Assembly: GCA_047967505.1 (NCBI GenBank)
Contig: CM106539.1
DNA length: 64,000 nucleotides
DNA from: Dipteris shenzhenensis
Lineage: Eukaryota > Polypodiophyta > Polypodiopsida > Gleicheniales
Direction: 5' to 3' (one strand)
Shown here piece after piece: positions 33,557 to 46,400 of the stretch. The notes beneath the pieces are model-generated. The model worked only from the letters and a program-made list of their open reading frames with translations, did not search any database and was not told where the DNA came from. The first letter of the stretch is position 1, and each line of letters starts with the position of its first letter. A program made the translations under genes and the position numbers.

Positions 33557-34471
33557 ATGGACTCCTTCAGCATCTGTACCAAGCCCACAGACTTCTATCT
33601 GCTGGCTTCTGCTCTCAAATCATTCTTTTTGGTGATCGGCACACATCTGCTAGCTGGAGAAGTCGATACTACCCTGTCCGATGCCTCGTTAATCCACAGA
33701 TTATCCTGGTTGCTCAGGTACTTCAATCCCGTGAACCTTTCGTGGCGATATTACTCCATCCTTGCATACAGAGTGGCTGCCAAGGAATGGGGCGAGAAGC
33801 AAGAGGCGTTGATTAATTACGAGGCTCATCCATTCAAACCGCCTGCTCCTTACATCGTTACAGAGAATGTGGAGGACTACCACGTGCGACGGCTCGAATC
33901 CTCCGGCGTCTTCAGCTCACAAGGATTGCTCACCGTCAGTGCTGCATATCAGGGAGTTCTCGCTGTGTACTACAGCACCTCCACGGCGGGCGTTGCATTT
34001 CTTCCCAATATGACCATGCCCTTAGCAATTATGGGTCTGTTCAGAGTGATGGTCTTTCCTTGGATAGCAAGCAAAGTTTATGTCGACCCCTATTCATACT
34101 CCTGTGAGGTGGAGGGCGAATCGGAGTACAAATCCAAGAAATGGGTGATGGTGTATTGGATTTGTGTTCGGACAGGTCTAGTGTTGCTCTCTTTCCGGCC
34201 ATACATCGGATATCCGGCCATTCATCTTACAAAACAAGTGCTAAAATTCTGGATTCACGTTTTGTATCAGTATGTGACGGTCTCGGAGCTTGCGTTTCAC
34301 GCAGTTCTGCTCTCATGTGGCCCAAGAGCGTGGGGGAACAGGATCTTGTGGTTCGATCACTGGCTGTATAAGCTGCAGACTGTGGGGTTTGTGTGTCTTT
34401 TTACGTGTCTGACGGTGCTTGGGATCGTCGATTTCGTGAGGCATGATTTCTATAAATCCTGTGCATGGTGA
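33557..34471 (+). CDS. multi-span membrane protein of unknown family
   Basis: An intact, apparently intronless frame gives 304 residues from the ATG at 33557, which has A at -3 and G at +4. An upstream ATG at 33521 would give 316. Hydrophobic stretches: FYLLASALKSFFLVIGTHLL near the N-terminus, VSAAYQGVLAVYY and MPLAIMGLFRVMVFPWI in the middle, WVMVYWICVRTGLVLLSF, then ELAFHAVLLSC and VGFVCLFTCLTVLGIVDF near the C-terminus, so about five to six spans. A polar loop (residues about 60-110) links the first span to the rest. I do not recognise the family. I considered wax-synthase and MBOAT proteins, but their His-containing motif is missing. The higher GC and open frame amid decayed repeats suggest a host gene. 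Confidence 0.65.
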   Translation: MDSFSICTKPTDFYLLASALKSFFLVIGTHLLAGEVDTTLSDASLIHRLSWLLRYFNPVNLSWRYYSILAYRVAAKEWGEKQEALINYEAHPFKPPAPYIVTENVEDYHVRRLESSGVFSSQGLLTVSAAYQGVLAVYYSTSTAGVAFLPNMTMPLAIMGLFRVMVFPWIASKVYVDPYSYSCEVEGESEYKSKKWVMVYWICVRTGLVLLSFRPYIGYPAIHLTKQVLKFWIHVLYQYVTVSELAFHAVLLSCGPRAWGNRILWFDHWLYKLQTVGFVCLFTCLTVLGIVDFVRHDFYKSCAW

Positions 34472-34741
34472 TTGTCGAGTGCATAGCCACGGAATTTTCA
34501 CCCAAAGAAAGTGCATCGCCTCGGAAGGGGAAAGGTCAAGTGGAGCACATTCCGACGAGGAATAGATGCCACTAGGATCTTCTGGGATATAAAAGATTCC
34601 AAACAGAATCTTCTTGTAATGCTATATGATTGTATAATAACGTTTATCACACAAGGATATCCTACTTGTTAACTCACGTGTTGTCATGTATTTTGTAAGA
34701 TTAATGGGGAAAGCTTGTTAGCCTTAGGGCTTGTGAAGTGA

Positions 34742-34747
34742 AATAAA
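34742..34747 (+). terminator. possible polyadenylation signal (AATAAA)
   Basis: AATAAA lies 270 bp past the stop codon of the membrane-protein gene, after a T/G-rich stretch. Plant signals are loose, and the TGTAATGCTATATGATTGTA region near 34614-34633 is another candidate. Confidence 0.3.
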
Positions 34748-34759
34748 GGCTTGATTGGG

Positions 34760-35689
34760 GATGCTTAATAAAATAATTATAGTTTGAGCAATGGGCTTTT
34801 GTGATATTTGATCGTCGGACTAATCTACACTAGGTCTAATTAAAAAATCAACTAAGCGCAATTATGCCACAATTTTTGAAAAGAAAGCGCTAAGAGAATG
34901 TCCTGAGAATGTATGACTATGTAGCATAGATTAAATGATGTGGCAAGTTGGGGTAGAAGTTGAGGGTGCTAAGTCTCACTCTACTATTTGGGTGCTAGGA
35001 ATCAGCCACCACATGCCACATTGAGGGCTAGTGTAACCAAACAAGAAAAGTAGGGTTGGTGCATTACCTTCGTTCACACAACTAATTGCAAAACTTGCCT
35101 CAAGCACTAATAGAGCATTCAATACAGCATGGTTACTTGTAGGGAGCTCTATCTACGAGAGCTAAGGGTTTCTAATTTGCTTGCCCATCCAAGTTTGTAG
35201 CTTTTCCAAAGCATTGAAAGCAATCCAACTCAACACTAGCGTCACATGCCAATTTCCCATTGGTTGATGAGGCAATGAATCCATGTGCTTCAAATGGCAC
35301 CCCCAAAAATTAAGGTGCCAAATTGGAGTCCACGGGCGCTTGATCTAAATTTTTGTACAAATGGTCATGAGTGTTGCATTTGGAGCACCGTGTACACTAA
35401 GCTTGATAGTTGACTAGACTATACCACATGTCAATGCTTGTTGCATGCTTTTAAAAGAGCGAGAGGAGTGAGAGAGTTGGTTTGAAGTCAAAGGACTCAA
35501 CCAAATAGTTGAACCAAAAGGAAAACGACCAAGCCCGCCAAACTTGATCTTTTAATGTGAAGCACCAATTACATTTTTGTAGGTATTTTGAGAAAAATGT
35601 GGAATTCCTCCTAGATTTAGGGAGCCTCTATTACAGAGAAGTCCACATGGCATAAATTTCTTGATGGATTCCATATCCCCTTATCCAAG
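34760..35689. other. non-coding, no feature recognised
   Basis: No open frame with a recognisable domain. This is the intergenic stretch between the host gene and a copia LTR remnant. Confidence 0.4.
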
Positions 35690-35801
35690 CCTCTGATATT
35701 TTAATAATTCTCTAAAGGTTCCTTTTTTGTAATGGTGGTGTCTACCTCCTTTCCTCTCTCTCTCTCTCTCTCTCTCACCACACTTAGCATGGTATTAGAG
35801 C
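35690..35801 (+). mobile_element. copia-type LTR end and tRNA primer-binding site
   Basis: TGGTATTAGAGC at 35790-35801 is a one-base variant of the initiator-Met primer-binding site and directly follows an LTR-like end in TTAGCA. The preceding ~100 bp begins near TGATATTTTA and includes a (TC)n run at 35753-35776. No coding region or second LTR of this element was found, so it is a truncated remnant. Confidence 0.5.
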
Positions 35802-36540
35802 TCATGACCCAGATCTTGTTCCCTTCATAACTCAAGAGAGTTTGGTGTTTTCCAAGCCATAATTGCTTGTTGAGTGCTTCCAACGATAGAGCATTCTCTA
35901 AATCTACTTTTTCTAAAAATTCCAGTACCTATATAGTATAGCTCTTGAATGAGAGTCCTAGATCTCAAGTCATCTCAATTTGAAGGTCCCAATTTTCACT
36001 AATTGTGAGAGAGTCCTTTACACTCCTAGTTCACTATGAGTTTTCAGAGGAGGTGATTCTAACTCTGTACTACTCCGTTCTTAGTTTTAGGATACAATAC
36101 TTCGACTAGCCAACAAAAAAGATTTGCTCCTCTTTCTCTTAGAAATGAAAGATTTGACTTGACATTTATTGGAAGGAGGAAGACAAACAAGTTTTCTATC
36201 ATTTTTGACCCTTTCTATGCTTATTGAAGCATAAAGAATCGACGCGAAAGGAAAAGACACATATATATTTTCAAGGTAATAAAGTGATTTCTCTTTTAAA
36301 AATGTCCTTTTACTAGGTACATAAGTATTTATGTGACAATCTATCTATATGTCTGGTGTAAAAGGTAGAGAGGAGGGAGAGATAAAAGTAGATGATATTT
36401 GAAGCTATAGCACTATTTTCAAAGTTATTTCTTTTCTTGGATAGGAGAAACATAGAGAAAGAGAGAGAAGTAGGGGGAAAGAAAGAGAGAGGATTTGTAT
36501 TTCGAGTTATTGTGTGTTCTTTTGTTTGAGGGTGATAAGA
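35802..36540. other. non-coding sequence after LTR remnant
   Basis: No gene seen; possibly leader sequence of the truncated copia element. Confidence 0.35.
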
Positions 36541-36545
36541 GGAGG

Positions 36546-36548
<3 letters not shown>

Positions 36549-36593
<45 letters not shown>

Positions 36594-36811
36594 ACACACA
36601 CATAGAGAGAGAGTCTCAAAGTGATTGTATTTTGAACTGCTATGTTTTTTAATTGATTGAGGGGGATACGAGAGGAGAGAGAGAGAGAGAGAGCGCACTA
36701 AGCTATGAATTTGTAGAGAGAGAGGGAGAGGGAGAGAGTTGATATGGGTATTTTGTTTGCTTCTTTGTGCAAGTGAGTGGCTTAAAGGAAAGAGAGAAGG
36801 AGGTATATTGC

Positions 36812-36873
<62 letters not shown>

Positions 36874-36991
36874 ATGCCGAAGTATTTCAAAATATTTTTA
36901 AGCTTATTTGGGGTAGGAATTAGGTTTTAAAGGAGAGAGGGAGAGAGGGGAAATTAAAGAGAGGGACTAAGGACAATAGCTCTAGAGAAAG

Positions 36992-37047
<56 letters not shown>

Positions 37048-37048
37048 G
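36549..37048. repeat. cluster of (GA)n microsatellites
   Basis: Separate GA runs lie at about 36549-36589, 36675-36694, 36813-36871 and 37004-37046, with GAGAGG-rich DNA between them. Open frames across them are repeat artefacts. Confidence 0.9.
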
Positions 37049-37844
37049 AGGAAGATATGTTTATGGGTAAGGAGAGAGAGGATGAGAGCTATTGGTAATC
37101 ATATGATATTGGAACAGGGACTACGGATATGGAAAATACTAGATATCAAGGCACTTTATAGTCTGTCATACTGAAAAACATCATGAGCATGAGGAATGGA
37201 TTTCTTAGCTTTATAGAAAATGTTCTCGGATCACGATGCAACCCATAAATCGTGGATTGTATCTTGATTGCCATAAAGCGGCTCAGAAGGATGCAGAGGA
37301 CATCTCCAAACATTGAAAAGGTAGAATCATGGATTTTGAAATGTCTGCTAGCCCAACAAGACAGTCGCTTGTAAATATATTCAACATATCTCTACAAATG
37401 CAGACATATACATGCATTCAAATATAGGCCTTCCATATTGTAGGCCAAATCGTCGTAAGTGCTTTACAGTGTAATGGTCATGCTTTAAAGTATTTGCATT
37501 TAGCTAGAGGCATTGACAATCCTTGCATTTGTTTGACAGATTTGTATCTATCCAATTACAAGGAGTGGGAGCTTGTGTGTAGTCGTGGTTGCGACTCATG
37601 TGTCATAGGCCGGTTGTTGCCAATATGCCGATGAGCTCCAGTCCACTCTACTCTGGGTTGAGAGCAATGCAAGTGTTTGTCAATAGCTTGTGCCACACAA
37701 GCAGTTTTCGCATTATTGCAGTGTGACTTCACAAGAGGAAGAGGGGGAGGGGAGAAGGGAGAAAAGGGGAAGGGGCTTCCCCTTCCCTTCTCCCCTCTCT
37801 TCTCCCTGTGGGGGTTAAAGATCACTGTGCCTTTACCCCGGTTA
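37049..37844. other. left flank of copia element 1; may hold the missing U3 of its LTR
   Basis: No gene is seen. The TATA-like CATATATAAATG at 37862-37873 sits only ~17 bp inside the shared 136-bp LTR segment, so the original U3 may extend into this stretch. It includes a purine/pyrimidine palindrome-like part at 37735-37805 (GGGGAAGGGG then CCCCTTCCC). Confidence 0.35.
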
Positions 37845-37980
37845 TGTACAATACTCAAACACATATATAAATGAATGAAAAAGAAGATTAGGGTGGTTCT
37901 GCACCCACCAAAACTTGTGGCTCTCTGTTTCTCTCTCTCTCTCTCTCCTTCCGTTCTTGCTTCCGTTGAGAGCACTCTCA
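37845..37980 (+). repeat. 5' LTR (shared part) of copia element 1
   Basis: The segment TGTACAATACTC to GAGAGCACTCTCA is repeated at 43359-43497 with few differences. It holds a TATA-like box and a CT run. The primer-binding site follows two bases after its end. Confidence 0.75.
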
Positions 37981-37982
37981 AC

Positions 37983-37994
37983 TGGTATCAGAGC
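37983..37994 (+). promoter_or_regulatory. primer-binding site of copia element 1
   Basis: TGGTATCAGAGC is the standard plant sequence complementary to the 3' end of initiator Met-tRNA, placed 2 bp after the 5' LTR. Confidence 0.9.
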
Positions 37995-39430
37995 CTGGGT
38001 GATCTAGCTGAGCGTGCGTGAATGCTTGAAGCTCAGCAGCTCTATGGGAGGAAGGAGAAGCTCTGTGGGAAGCTTTGTGGGTGACTTTACTTACATCCGA
38101 GTGTGTAGAGACCTTGGAGGAACCTTTGGAAAAGTCACTTTGGTTTTGCGAAGTGGTTTTGAGAGCCTGTTAAGTGTTTTCAAAGAAAAAGTCGTTTTTT
38201 GAGCTTCTCCCTATTCCGTTCGATGACAGAGACTCTGTATTGACTTGTAGAGGCAACTATTGCTTGCTTTTGGTATCCACTTCACTTCAGGAGCTTGGAA
38301 ACACCTTCATTCTTGAATCTGGGATCATTTCATTGGATTTCTGACTCACTGTGTCAGTTTCTGTGTTTTTTGCCTGGGTGTTGGAACTCAAGTTTGGAGC
38401 AACCATTTGCAGATCTGTCAGTTTCGGTGGACTCAGGAGGTCCTCAAACTTCTATGTTGCTCATCATTCGCACTCCGGTGGAGTTTACAAACAACTCTGT
38501 TTCCAAAAACGTTTTTCAGTCCGTGTGTTGGACCCAGTGATTGAGAACACGGTTTCCAAAACTGTCTCTCCCATTGCGTTCCGGACGCCCAAAAACCCCT
38601 ACCTGTCAGTTCTTGCACGATTCGATGGAGGATTTTCAGAGTTATAGATCTCTGTGTATTCGATTTCGTCTCTCTGTTATGCATTTTTCATTCTAAGATT
38701 TTGAAACCTTAGATTTATGCCACATGGCAGTGGATAAGTGTTGACTCCCATTTCTCACTCATCGGTTGGGATTTTGGAGTTCCGGCAGAAGAGAGATATT
38801 TGCAGATTTTCTTGCTGAGTTCGATTATGCAATGGCACCCATGTTTTGAGGCATCTCAGGTTCTATTTTCAGTAGCGGTCATTACCGTGGGACTATGATT
38901 TCTTGAGCATACCTTATGCAGATCACTCTAGTTGCATTTTGAGCAGTGTGCGCTCATTTGTGGTATGCATTGGGTTGTAGTCGATGATTTATAGGCCATT
39001 TGGATGCATTACGGTCCTTATTGGATGCGCTAATAGGCCCAAATTACCTTGTGGGATGCTATTTTTTATGGACGCTTTGCACATGGATGCTATTTTATGC
39101 TGAGGGACAGCTTTGACACATTACAGGTGATGCACTGATAGTGCTATGCTCTCTTGGATGAGATATTATTAATGCATATGCCAGTGGATAGTGTTTATGT
39201 TGAGTCATTTGACACTTATTGGCATTTTGGATTGCCATTGTAGTTGGCATTTTCTTTTGGGCCAGATTTGCTCATATGGATGCATAGTATATGCACATGA
39301 GTCAGATGCTTTGAGCTTTGAGCTTTGGTGATATTTCAGTCTATTGTGGCATACACATTTGGGTGCACTTGGTATTTGGTGTGATTCTCTCTTGAGGCAC
39401 TAGCATTTGGGATTTTGCTTTATTTGCATC
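37995..39430 (+). other. leader of copia element 1
   Basis: No gene is recognised between the primer-binding site and the gag start. The stretch is unusually long for a copia leader and might include an old insertion. Confidence 0.4.
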
Positions 39431-42400
39431 ATGGCATCCTCTTCCATGTCTGAAAAGGAGTTTTTTAGCATTAAAAAGTTTGATGGCACAAACTTTTCTT
39501 TGTGGAAAGAACAAATAAGGGATGTGCTCATTCAAAAGAAGCAGATTAAACCCTTGGTAGGGATTGAAGCTAAGCCTGCAAATATGTCTAAGGATGATTG
39601 GAATGAGTTGGATGCATTAGCCAAATCTACTATTAGACTTCATCTTGCAGAGTCAGTTTATTTCAGAGTAGTAAATGAGCAGACTATGGAAGATTTGTGG
39701 AAGAAGCTGTGTGCCACTTATGAGAAGGAAACTGCCTCTAATAAAGTTTACCTCATGAAGAGGTTGTTTGAGCTGCAGATGAAGGAAGGGGTCTCCATTG
39801 CTTCTCACTTGAATGAATTCAATATTATTTTCAGCCAGCTTCAGGCTCAGAAAATGAACTTTGATGCGGAGACTAAGGCAATATTTCTCTTATGTTCATT
39901 GCCATCCTCATGGGATACCTTCCGTATAGCTGTCAGTCACTCTGCACCTGGTGGAGTACTGAAATTTGATGATGTTGTGGGTAGCTTGTTGGCCGAGGAG
40001 ATTAGGCGGAAGTCTATGGACGGCAACAAGAAAGATGCAGCCTTAAATGTGCAAAGAGGCAGATCACAGTTTAGGGGGAAGTCCCAAGAAAGAGGGAAGT
40101 CTCGTAGCAAATCTAGGGCACAGAACATTGAGTGTTACCACTGTGGCAAGAAGGGCCATATGAAAAAGGATTGCTACAAGCTGAAAAGAGAGAAAAAGGA
40201 TAAGAAAAAGAATGCAAATTGGGGCGCAAATCAAAAGGAAGAGAGTCCAAGGGAGGACAAAGGAAAAGTGAAGATCGAGGAGATCAATGCAGTCACACAT
40301 GATAGTGACAATGACGTTCTCTTCATGTCTAGTTTATCTGCAGAGTTGCTTACCACTTCAGATGATGCATATTCCCAGGATTGGATTTTGGATTCTAGTG
40401 CTTCATTCCATGTTACTCCCCATAGGGAATGGTTCTCCACTTATGACAGTGGAAAGATAGGTTGTGTGCATCTTGGAAATGACTATGCATGTGACATAGT
40501 GGGAGTAGGTGACATAAAGTTTTCTTTTGCCAATGGGTCTACATTTATTTTGAAAGATGTGAGACATGTGCCTAAGTTGACCAAGAGTCGTATTTCAGTG
40601 GGTCAGCTAGATGATGCTGGTTTTCACACCACTTTTGGCTTTTAGAGTTGGAAAATTCAGAAGGGCTCTATGCTTTTGGCCAGGGGTACCAAGTGTGGGA
40701 CTTTGTATCCCTTACATGTATTAGGGGTATTTGATCATGTTGTTACAATAACCGAGCAGCCAAGCACTTCTTTGTGGCATTGCAGGTTGGGGCACATGAG
40801 CCAGAATGGAATGAAACTCTTATGCCATTTGGGTTATGTACCACATTTGAGTTTCTCTGATTTTGAATTATGTGAGCACTATCTCTATGGGAAGCAGACT
40901 AAATCAGCCCATAAAAGAAGGGGAAAGAAAGAGTTTGAAAAGCTTGATTTGGTGCATTCAGACGTATGTGGTCCCATGTCTACACAGTCATTAGGCGGGG
41001 CTGAATACTATATGTGACATTCATTGATGATGCAACTAGGAAAGTGTGGGCTTATGCTATAGCTCGGAAGAGTGATGTGTTCCAGGTATTTCAGAAATGG
41101 TTGGCCTTGGTTGAGAATCAGTCAGGTAGAACGCTTAAATGCCTATGGATTGACAATGGTGGAGAGTATCTCTCTCATGAGTTTTAGCATTTCTGTGATA
41201 CACATGGGATTAAGAGGGAGCTCACATCCCCTCATAATCCAGAGCAAAATCCAGTTGCAAAAAAGATGAATCGTACCATTCAAGAAAGGTTGCAATGCAT
41301 GCTTTCTAATGCAAGTCTTTTTTGCATGTGATCAATAGATCACCTAGTAAGTGTTTTGATGGTAGTATTCCTGAAGAGGCATGGAGTGGCAAGAAGCCCT
41401 CTTACTCTCATTTGTGTATATTTGGGTGTGAGGCATATGCACATGTGCCAAAAGAGCTTCGAAAGAAGCTAGATCCTAAGTCTAGGAAATGCATCTTTTT
41501 GGGTTATGGTGAAAGTGGAGAGATGGGCTATCGTCTCTGGGATCCAGAAGCAAAGAAGATCATACGCAGCCATGATGTGGTCTTCAATGAGAAGAAGATG
41601 CATAAGGCACCCATGAGGGATGTGGAAATGAGGAGAATCACTTTCCAAGATGTGAATCCACCTGCATATGTTGATAGACAGCAAGCTGTCCATGCACCAA
41701 ATGTGCAAGAAATGGTACCACCAAGTACTCCCATAGGTATACAATCAAGGGTAGATGATGGATCATCTATTGGTGGAAATGATGAGCCAAATGTGGCTGA
41801 TATGCAGGTGGGACAGCAAGCTAAAATGCCCTTGAGAAGATCTTCTAGAGTGACTAGACCGCCTGATAAGTTTATTCCAGGGGTAGACTATGTGATGCTT
41901 ACTGATTGCAGGGAGCCTTCTTGCTACAAAGAGGCTATGATGCACGAGGATCAATGCAAGTGGGAGTATGCTATGCAATCAGAGATGAGTTCACTTATGA
42001 AGAATAAGACTTGGGACTTGGTTTCTTTGCCACATGGAAAGAAAGCATTGCCATGTAAATGGGTCTACAAAATGAAGGTCACAGGTGATGATGTGCCTAG
42101 GTACAAGGCCCATTTGGGGTCGCTAAAGGGTTCAAGCAAGAGAAGGGTGTGGACTTTGATGAGATATTCTCTCCGGTTGTGAAGATGACCACACTTAGAT
42201 GCATGCTTGGACTAGTGGCATTAGAGGATATGGAGCTTATGCAGATGGATGTCAAGACAACTTTCTTGCATGGGGATTTGCATGAGGAAATTTACATGGT
42301 GCAGTCAGAAGGCTTTGAAGAAAAGGGCAAAGAGCATTTAGTTTGCAAGCTGAAGAAGAGTCTCTATGGTCTTAAGCAAGAGCCTAGAGACTGGTATCAG

Positions 42401-43355
42401 AAGTTTGATGCTTTCATTCGGTCCCAGGGTCTTAGAAGGAGTGAAATTGATCACTCGCTCTACACTAAAAGGGCTAAGGATAATAGCCTGATAATCTTGG
42501 CACTATATGTGGAATATATGCTATTGGCTAGCAAGAATACTTATGAGCTAGATGCATTAAAGGCCAAGTTGCATGAGGCCTTTGATATGAAGGATTTGGG
42601 ACTTGCAGGTCATATTCTTGGTATGCGCATCATGCGTGATCAGAGTAGGAAACTCCTTTGGCTTTCACAGAAGGAGTATGTTACAAAAGTATTGCAGCAT
42701 TTCAATATGGAGGGGGGAAAGGCAGTGAGTACTCCATTGCCTCCATATGTGAAACTGAGTCATACAAATAGTCCCAAATCAGATGAGGAAAGGGCCATGA
42801 TGGCCAAGGTTCCTTATGCATCAGCGGTTGGGAGTCTTATGTATGCTATGATAGCTACTAGACCAGACATTGCATTTGCAGTGGGAGTTGTTAGCCGGTA
42901 TATGGCTAATCGAGGAAAGAGGCATTGGGAGGCAGTTAAGTGCATCATGAGGTACATGAAGGGTACCAAGGAGATGTGCATTTGCTTTGGTAGAGGAGAC
43001 ATGCGTGTACTTGGGTACACAGATTCAGACTATGCAGGGCATGTGGATAGTAGGAGATCCACTTCTGGTTATGTGTTCACCTTTGCAGGTGGTGCAGTGT
43101 CGTGGATGTCTCATGCACAGAAGTGCATTGCTTTGTCTACCACAGAGGCTGAGTATGTTGCAGCCACAGAGGGTTGCAATGAGGCTATATGGCTTTTGAT
43201 CGGCTAGTGGGAGATTTGGGGATACATACAGGTGTACCAACATTGCATAGTGATTCCATGAGTGCTATTCAACTAGCACGGAATCCGGTCTTTCATGCAA
43301 AGACCAAACACATTGAGGTCAGGTACCATTTCATCAGGGAGGTACTTGAGGACAG
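39431..43355 (+). pseudogene. copia gag-pol polyprotein, disabled
   Basis: ATG at 39431 opens gag (UBN2-type). The zinc knuckle is CYHCGKKGHMKKDC at 40135. The protease has WILDSSASFHVT, where DSSA replaces DSGA. Integrase has LWHCRLGHMS and C..C with the second Cys lost (CEHYLYGK), then [14 protein letters not shown] and [10 protein letters not shown]. Reverse transcriptase has MDVKTTFLHG and YVEYMLL, where the catalytic YVDDML is gone. RNase H has TEAEYVAATEGCNEA and KTKHIEVRYHFIRE. Lesions: TAG at 40643, a 2-bp insertion near 41016, TAG near 41187, stops near 41330, frameshifts near 42110 and 43200. The C-terminus fuses into the LTR. It would have made the proteins for packaging, copying and integration. 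Confidence 0.85.
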
Positions 43356-43358
43356 TTA

Positions 43359-43497
43359 TGTACAATACTCAAACACATATATAAATGAATGAAAAAGAAG
43401 ATTAGGGTGGTTCTGCACCCACCAAAACTTGTGGCTCTCTATCTCTCTCTCTCTCTCTCTCCTTCTTCCATTCTTGCTTCCGTTGAGAGCACTCTCA
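43359..43497 (+). repeat. 3' LTR (5'-truncated) of copia element 1
   Basis: It matches 37845-37980 nearly base for base apart from small changes in the CT run, and ends in ACTCTCA. It is joined directly to the RNase H frame. Confidence 0.75.
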
Positions 43498-46400
43498 AGA
43501 TCCATGGATCAGGGAATTTTGAGGGCAAGATCTGAGCCGAGGGGATGCAAGGAACTTCCAAATAGGGGTGTCTTATGAACCCCCAATAGCCCAAGTGCCA
43601 CCAACTTTTGTCAACTATGGGGCACCATAGTTCCCACCTTATCACCCATTGCATGGAACCAATGTTCCCGTGCCCCAGGACCCACCTCCTCCGAGAGTAT
43701 GTCCCTTCCCATCCATACCCATTGCACCGATGAATGCATGCCTTGGCACATTTGTTCCAATGTTGGTACCAGCAACTACATGGATATCACCACCAGGGCC
43801 AGCCACCCTGCATCCCACCAGGCCCACAGCAACACCACCCCCACCAGCCGCTCAAACAGTGTTAACTAATGAGGCAATGCACATCTTGGTGAATGCCCTA
43901 AGAAGGGGGGCCACACCACATCCACCCACCCCAGTGTTTCTTGCAGGGATTGCGAATCCCTCGAGGAGCCGACCCATAGCTATCTCCAAGTTAATGACCA
44001 AGTTCCTTGGAGAAGGAGACCTGGTCTCCCACGTGGAGCGATTTGAGCTGATTTACGAACCTTTTGGTCCTCCTGGGGACCTAGAAATGACCAATGCATT
44101 TAGTCTCATCTTGGATGGCGAGGTAGGCCAATGGTATAGGGCTCGCAACCCAGAAGAGAAAATTAACTGGGAGACATTGAAAAAGGCCTTCATTGTGGGT
44201 TCTCCCCCAGCGGCCATAAATGGAGCCTGATTAATCAATTGTATGAGGTAAAGTAGAACGACAAGAAATCCCTTAGGGATTACATTGCTAGGATCAAGCA
44301 CCTCAATGCTCGATGTGAACCATACGAGTGGATGAGAGACGAACGCTTGTTGCCCCGCTTCCTCATAGGATTGGTAGACCCAAAGATGCATGACCACCTA
44401 ATGGTGATGAATCCTACTTCCTTTGATCTATGCAGCAAGGTGGCCATCCACATAAGTGACAACATGATGGACAAGGCGAATTCAAATAAGACCCCAAATC
44501 CCTGAGAAATAGCTCCATGGGTTAGGTCTTGAAGTGTAGAAACAATCAAGAAGGAGACCAATGAGCCCAAGGGCTTGGATATGAGTGAGCTGGCCTTTAA
44601 TTTGCTAAATTAGCTAGGGCAGCAATGGAGGATAGGAACCTCCAAGGTGGTGCCGAGCAACCCTCACTTGTTTCCATGGAGAAATAATGTCTGGTGTGGA
44701 GTATGCAATGGTAACCACCCCTCCAATGAGTGTCCGTGCCTAAGGGCATGGCCGGCACTCTACTATGCACACTGCCATAGGTGGGGAAACCACTATACAT
44801 CCCAATGTTGATTTTTGAGGTCCCTTCCCCAACCCATGTATCAAATGAGACCCCCATCAGCCCTAATGGCTCCGCCTAACCCCTTGAACATACAAGGTGG
44901 TCCTTTGGCTAGTTCAAGCTAGTATAGAGCTCAGCTAGCTTCATTACCACCACCCATATTGGACCTGCAACCTCCACTACCTTGTATAGCTCTAGTCAAT
45001 CAAGTGTTAGTAAAGGAAGTTCCCAATGATTGGGAGGAGACAGATCCACATCACAGACCTCATGATTAATACCCTATGAGGAAGGAAGTGGCACCCTAAG
45101 CCACTACCTCTCCCTAGAGGATCAATAGATTCCCGTGTTCTAGACTGCTCCCATGAACTCAAGGGAAAGAGACCTAAACTTAGTTGCCCCTCGCTCCAAT
45201 GTTACACCTGCTAGGGTCCCCACAGAGCAAGTGAATGCCCCTATCGAGGTACTTCAAACCCTTTAGTGACTTGCTTTAAATGCCAGGTGCCACATTTCTT
45301 GAAGGAGGGTCCCTATAGGGATCGTACCCCCACCGCTCCACCATCCATGACCAACCCCACACCCTTGTGTGTGGTGTGTGGGACCGATCATCTATTCCAG
45401 AACTATCCCATGAGAAGACTGACAACCCCAATCATCCCCCCAAAGAGCACTAGCCTTAACCTGATTAGCATCGAATAAGGTCAAGTGGCTACAATGCCCC
45501 TAAAAGTCATCATAAGGATGCAAGCCAAGGCATTAGGCAAGGCAATGAGGAAGCTAGCAAGGAAAGATGAAGGGTCCCTATCGCCAGGCCCCAAGATCCC
45601 TCAACATCCCTTAACCTGATCCAAGAAGGCCATAAGGGTAGGTGATGGCTTTGACCAGGTGCTTATCCATGACAGTTTCGATGAGGAGACAAACACTCTC
45701 GCCATAATCTATCAACACCAAAAGGTTGATGCCATCCTGGCTGGGGGAGCGGGATTGAGTGTCTATACCAAGGAATGCTGGGTGAATTGGGTAAAACCCA
45801 TACTCAAGCAAACCCATTTGGTAGTAAAGTTAGACGATGGTGGAACTGCCAATCCCTTGGGAGTGCTTATTGGCATAAACATCAAGGTATTCGGATTCCG
45901 TACCCCATCAGGTTCGTAGTCATGGACTTCACTCGGCAATTAGGATATGAAGCTATCCTAGGAAAGCACTTCTTACAAATGTCTGGGCTTGTACATGACT
46001 GGAGTACTAATAACATCTACTTGCAGCATGAGGAGCAAATCATGTGAGTGGACTTGCACCTACAAGGCCCACCCATTTTCGAGACACCTTTTTGCCGCAA
46101 ATCTGACACCACCACCCGAACCACCTCCATGAAGCTATTCCAACCTTGTGACATGAAAGAGGATGAAAAGGAGTCTGATGAATTTTGGTATGCACACATG
46201 AAAGAGGATGAAAAGGAGTGATGAATTTTGGTATGCACCTCTTCTCGAGCCAGAATTATCTCAAAATTGGATGCACATCTTAGCCAATATAGATGTGCCA
46301 AAGAGGATAGGGTTTCAGATCACCACCCGAGAGCTTGAGGGTTTAAGCTCGGTGGTTCCCCTAAGAATGTTTCACATGCTCAACCCCCGAGAGGTAAGCA

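Larger units (their letters stand above)
37845..43497 (+). mobile_element. Ty1/copia element 1, 3'-deleted
   Basis: 5' LTR, primer-binding site, a 1.4-kb leader, gag-pol (gag, protease, integrase, reverse transcriptase, RNase H) and a partial 3' LTR lie in order on the plus strand. RNase H is cut in its last third, where the sequence passes straight into the LTR, and no polypurine tract remains. No target duplication flanks the shared LTR segments. The likely cause is a deletion between a short identity in RNase H and in the LTR. Confidence 0.8.

Noticed and set aside
33557-34471. Wax synthase / MBOAT assignment
   Set aside because: Hydrophobic profile is similar, but the His-containing acyltransferase motif expected in that family is absent.
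36313-36930. Ser/Leu-rich frames near 36.5 kb
   Set aside because: They are translations of (GA)n/(TC)n microsatellites.
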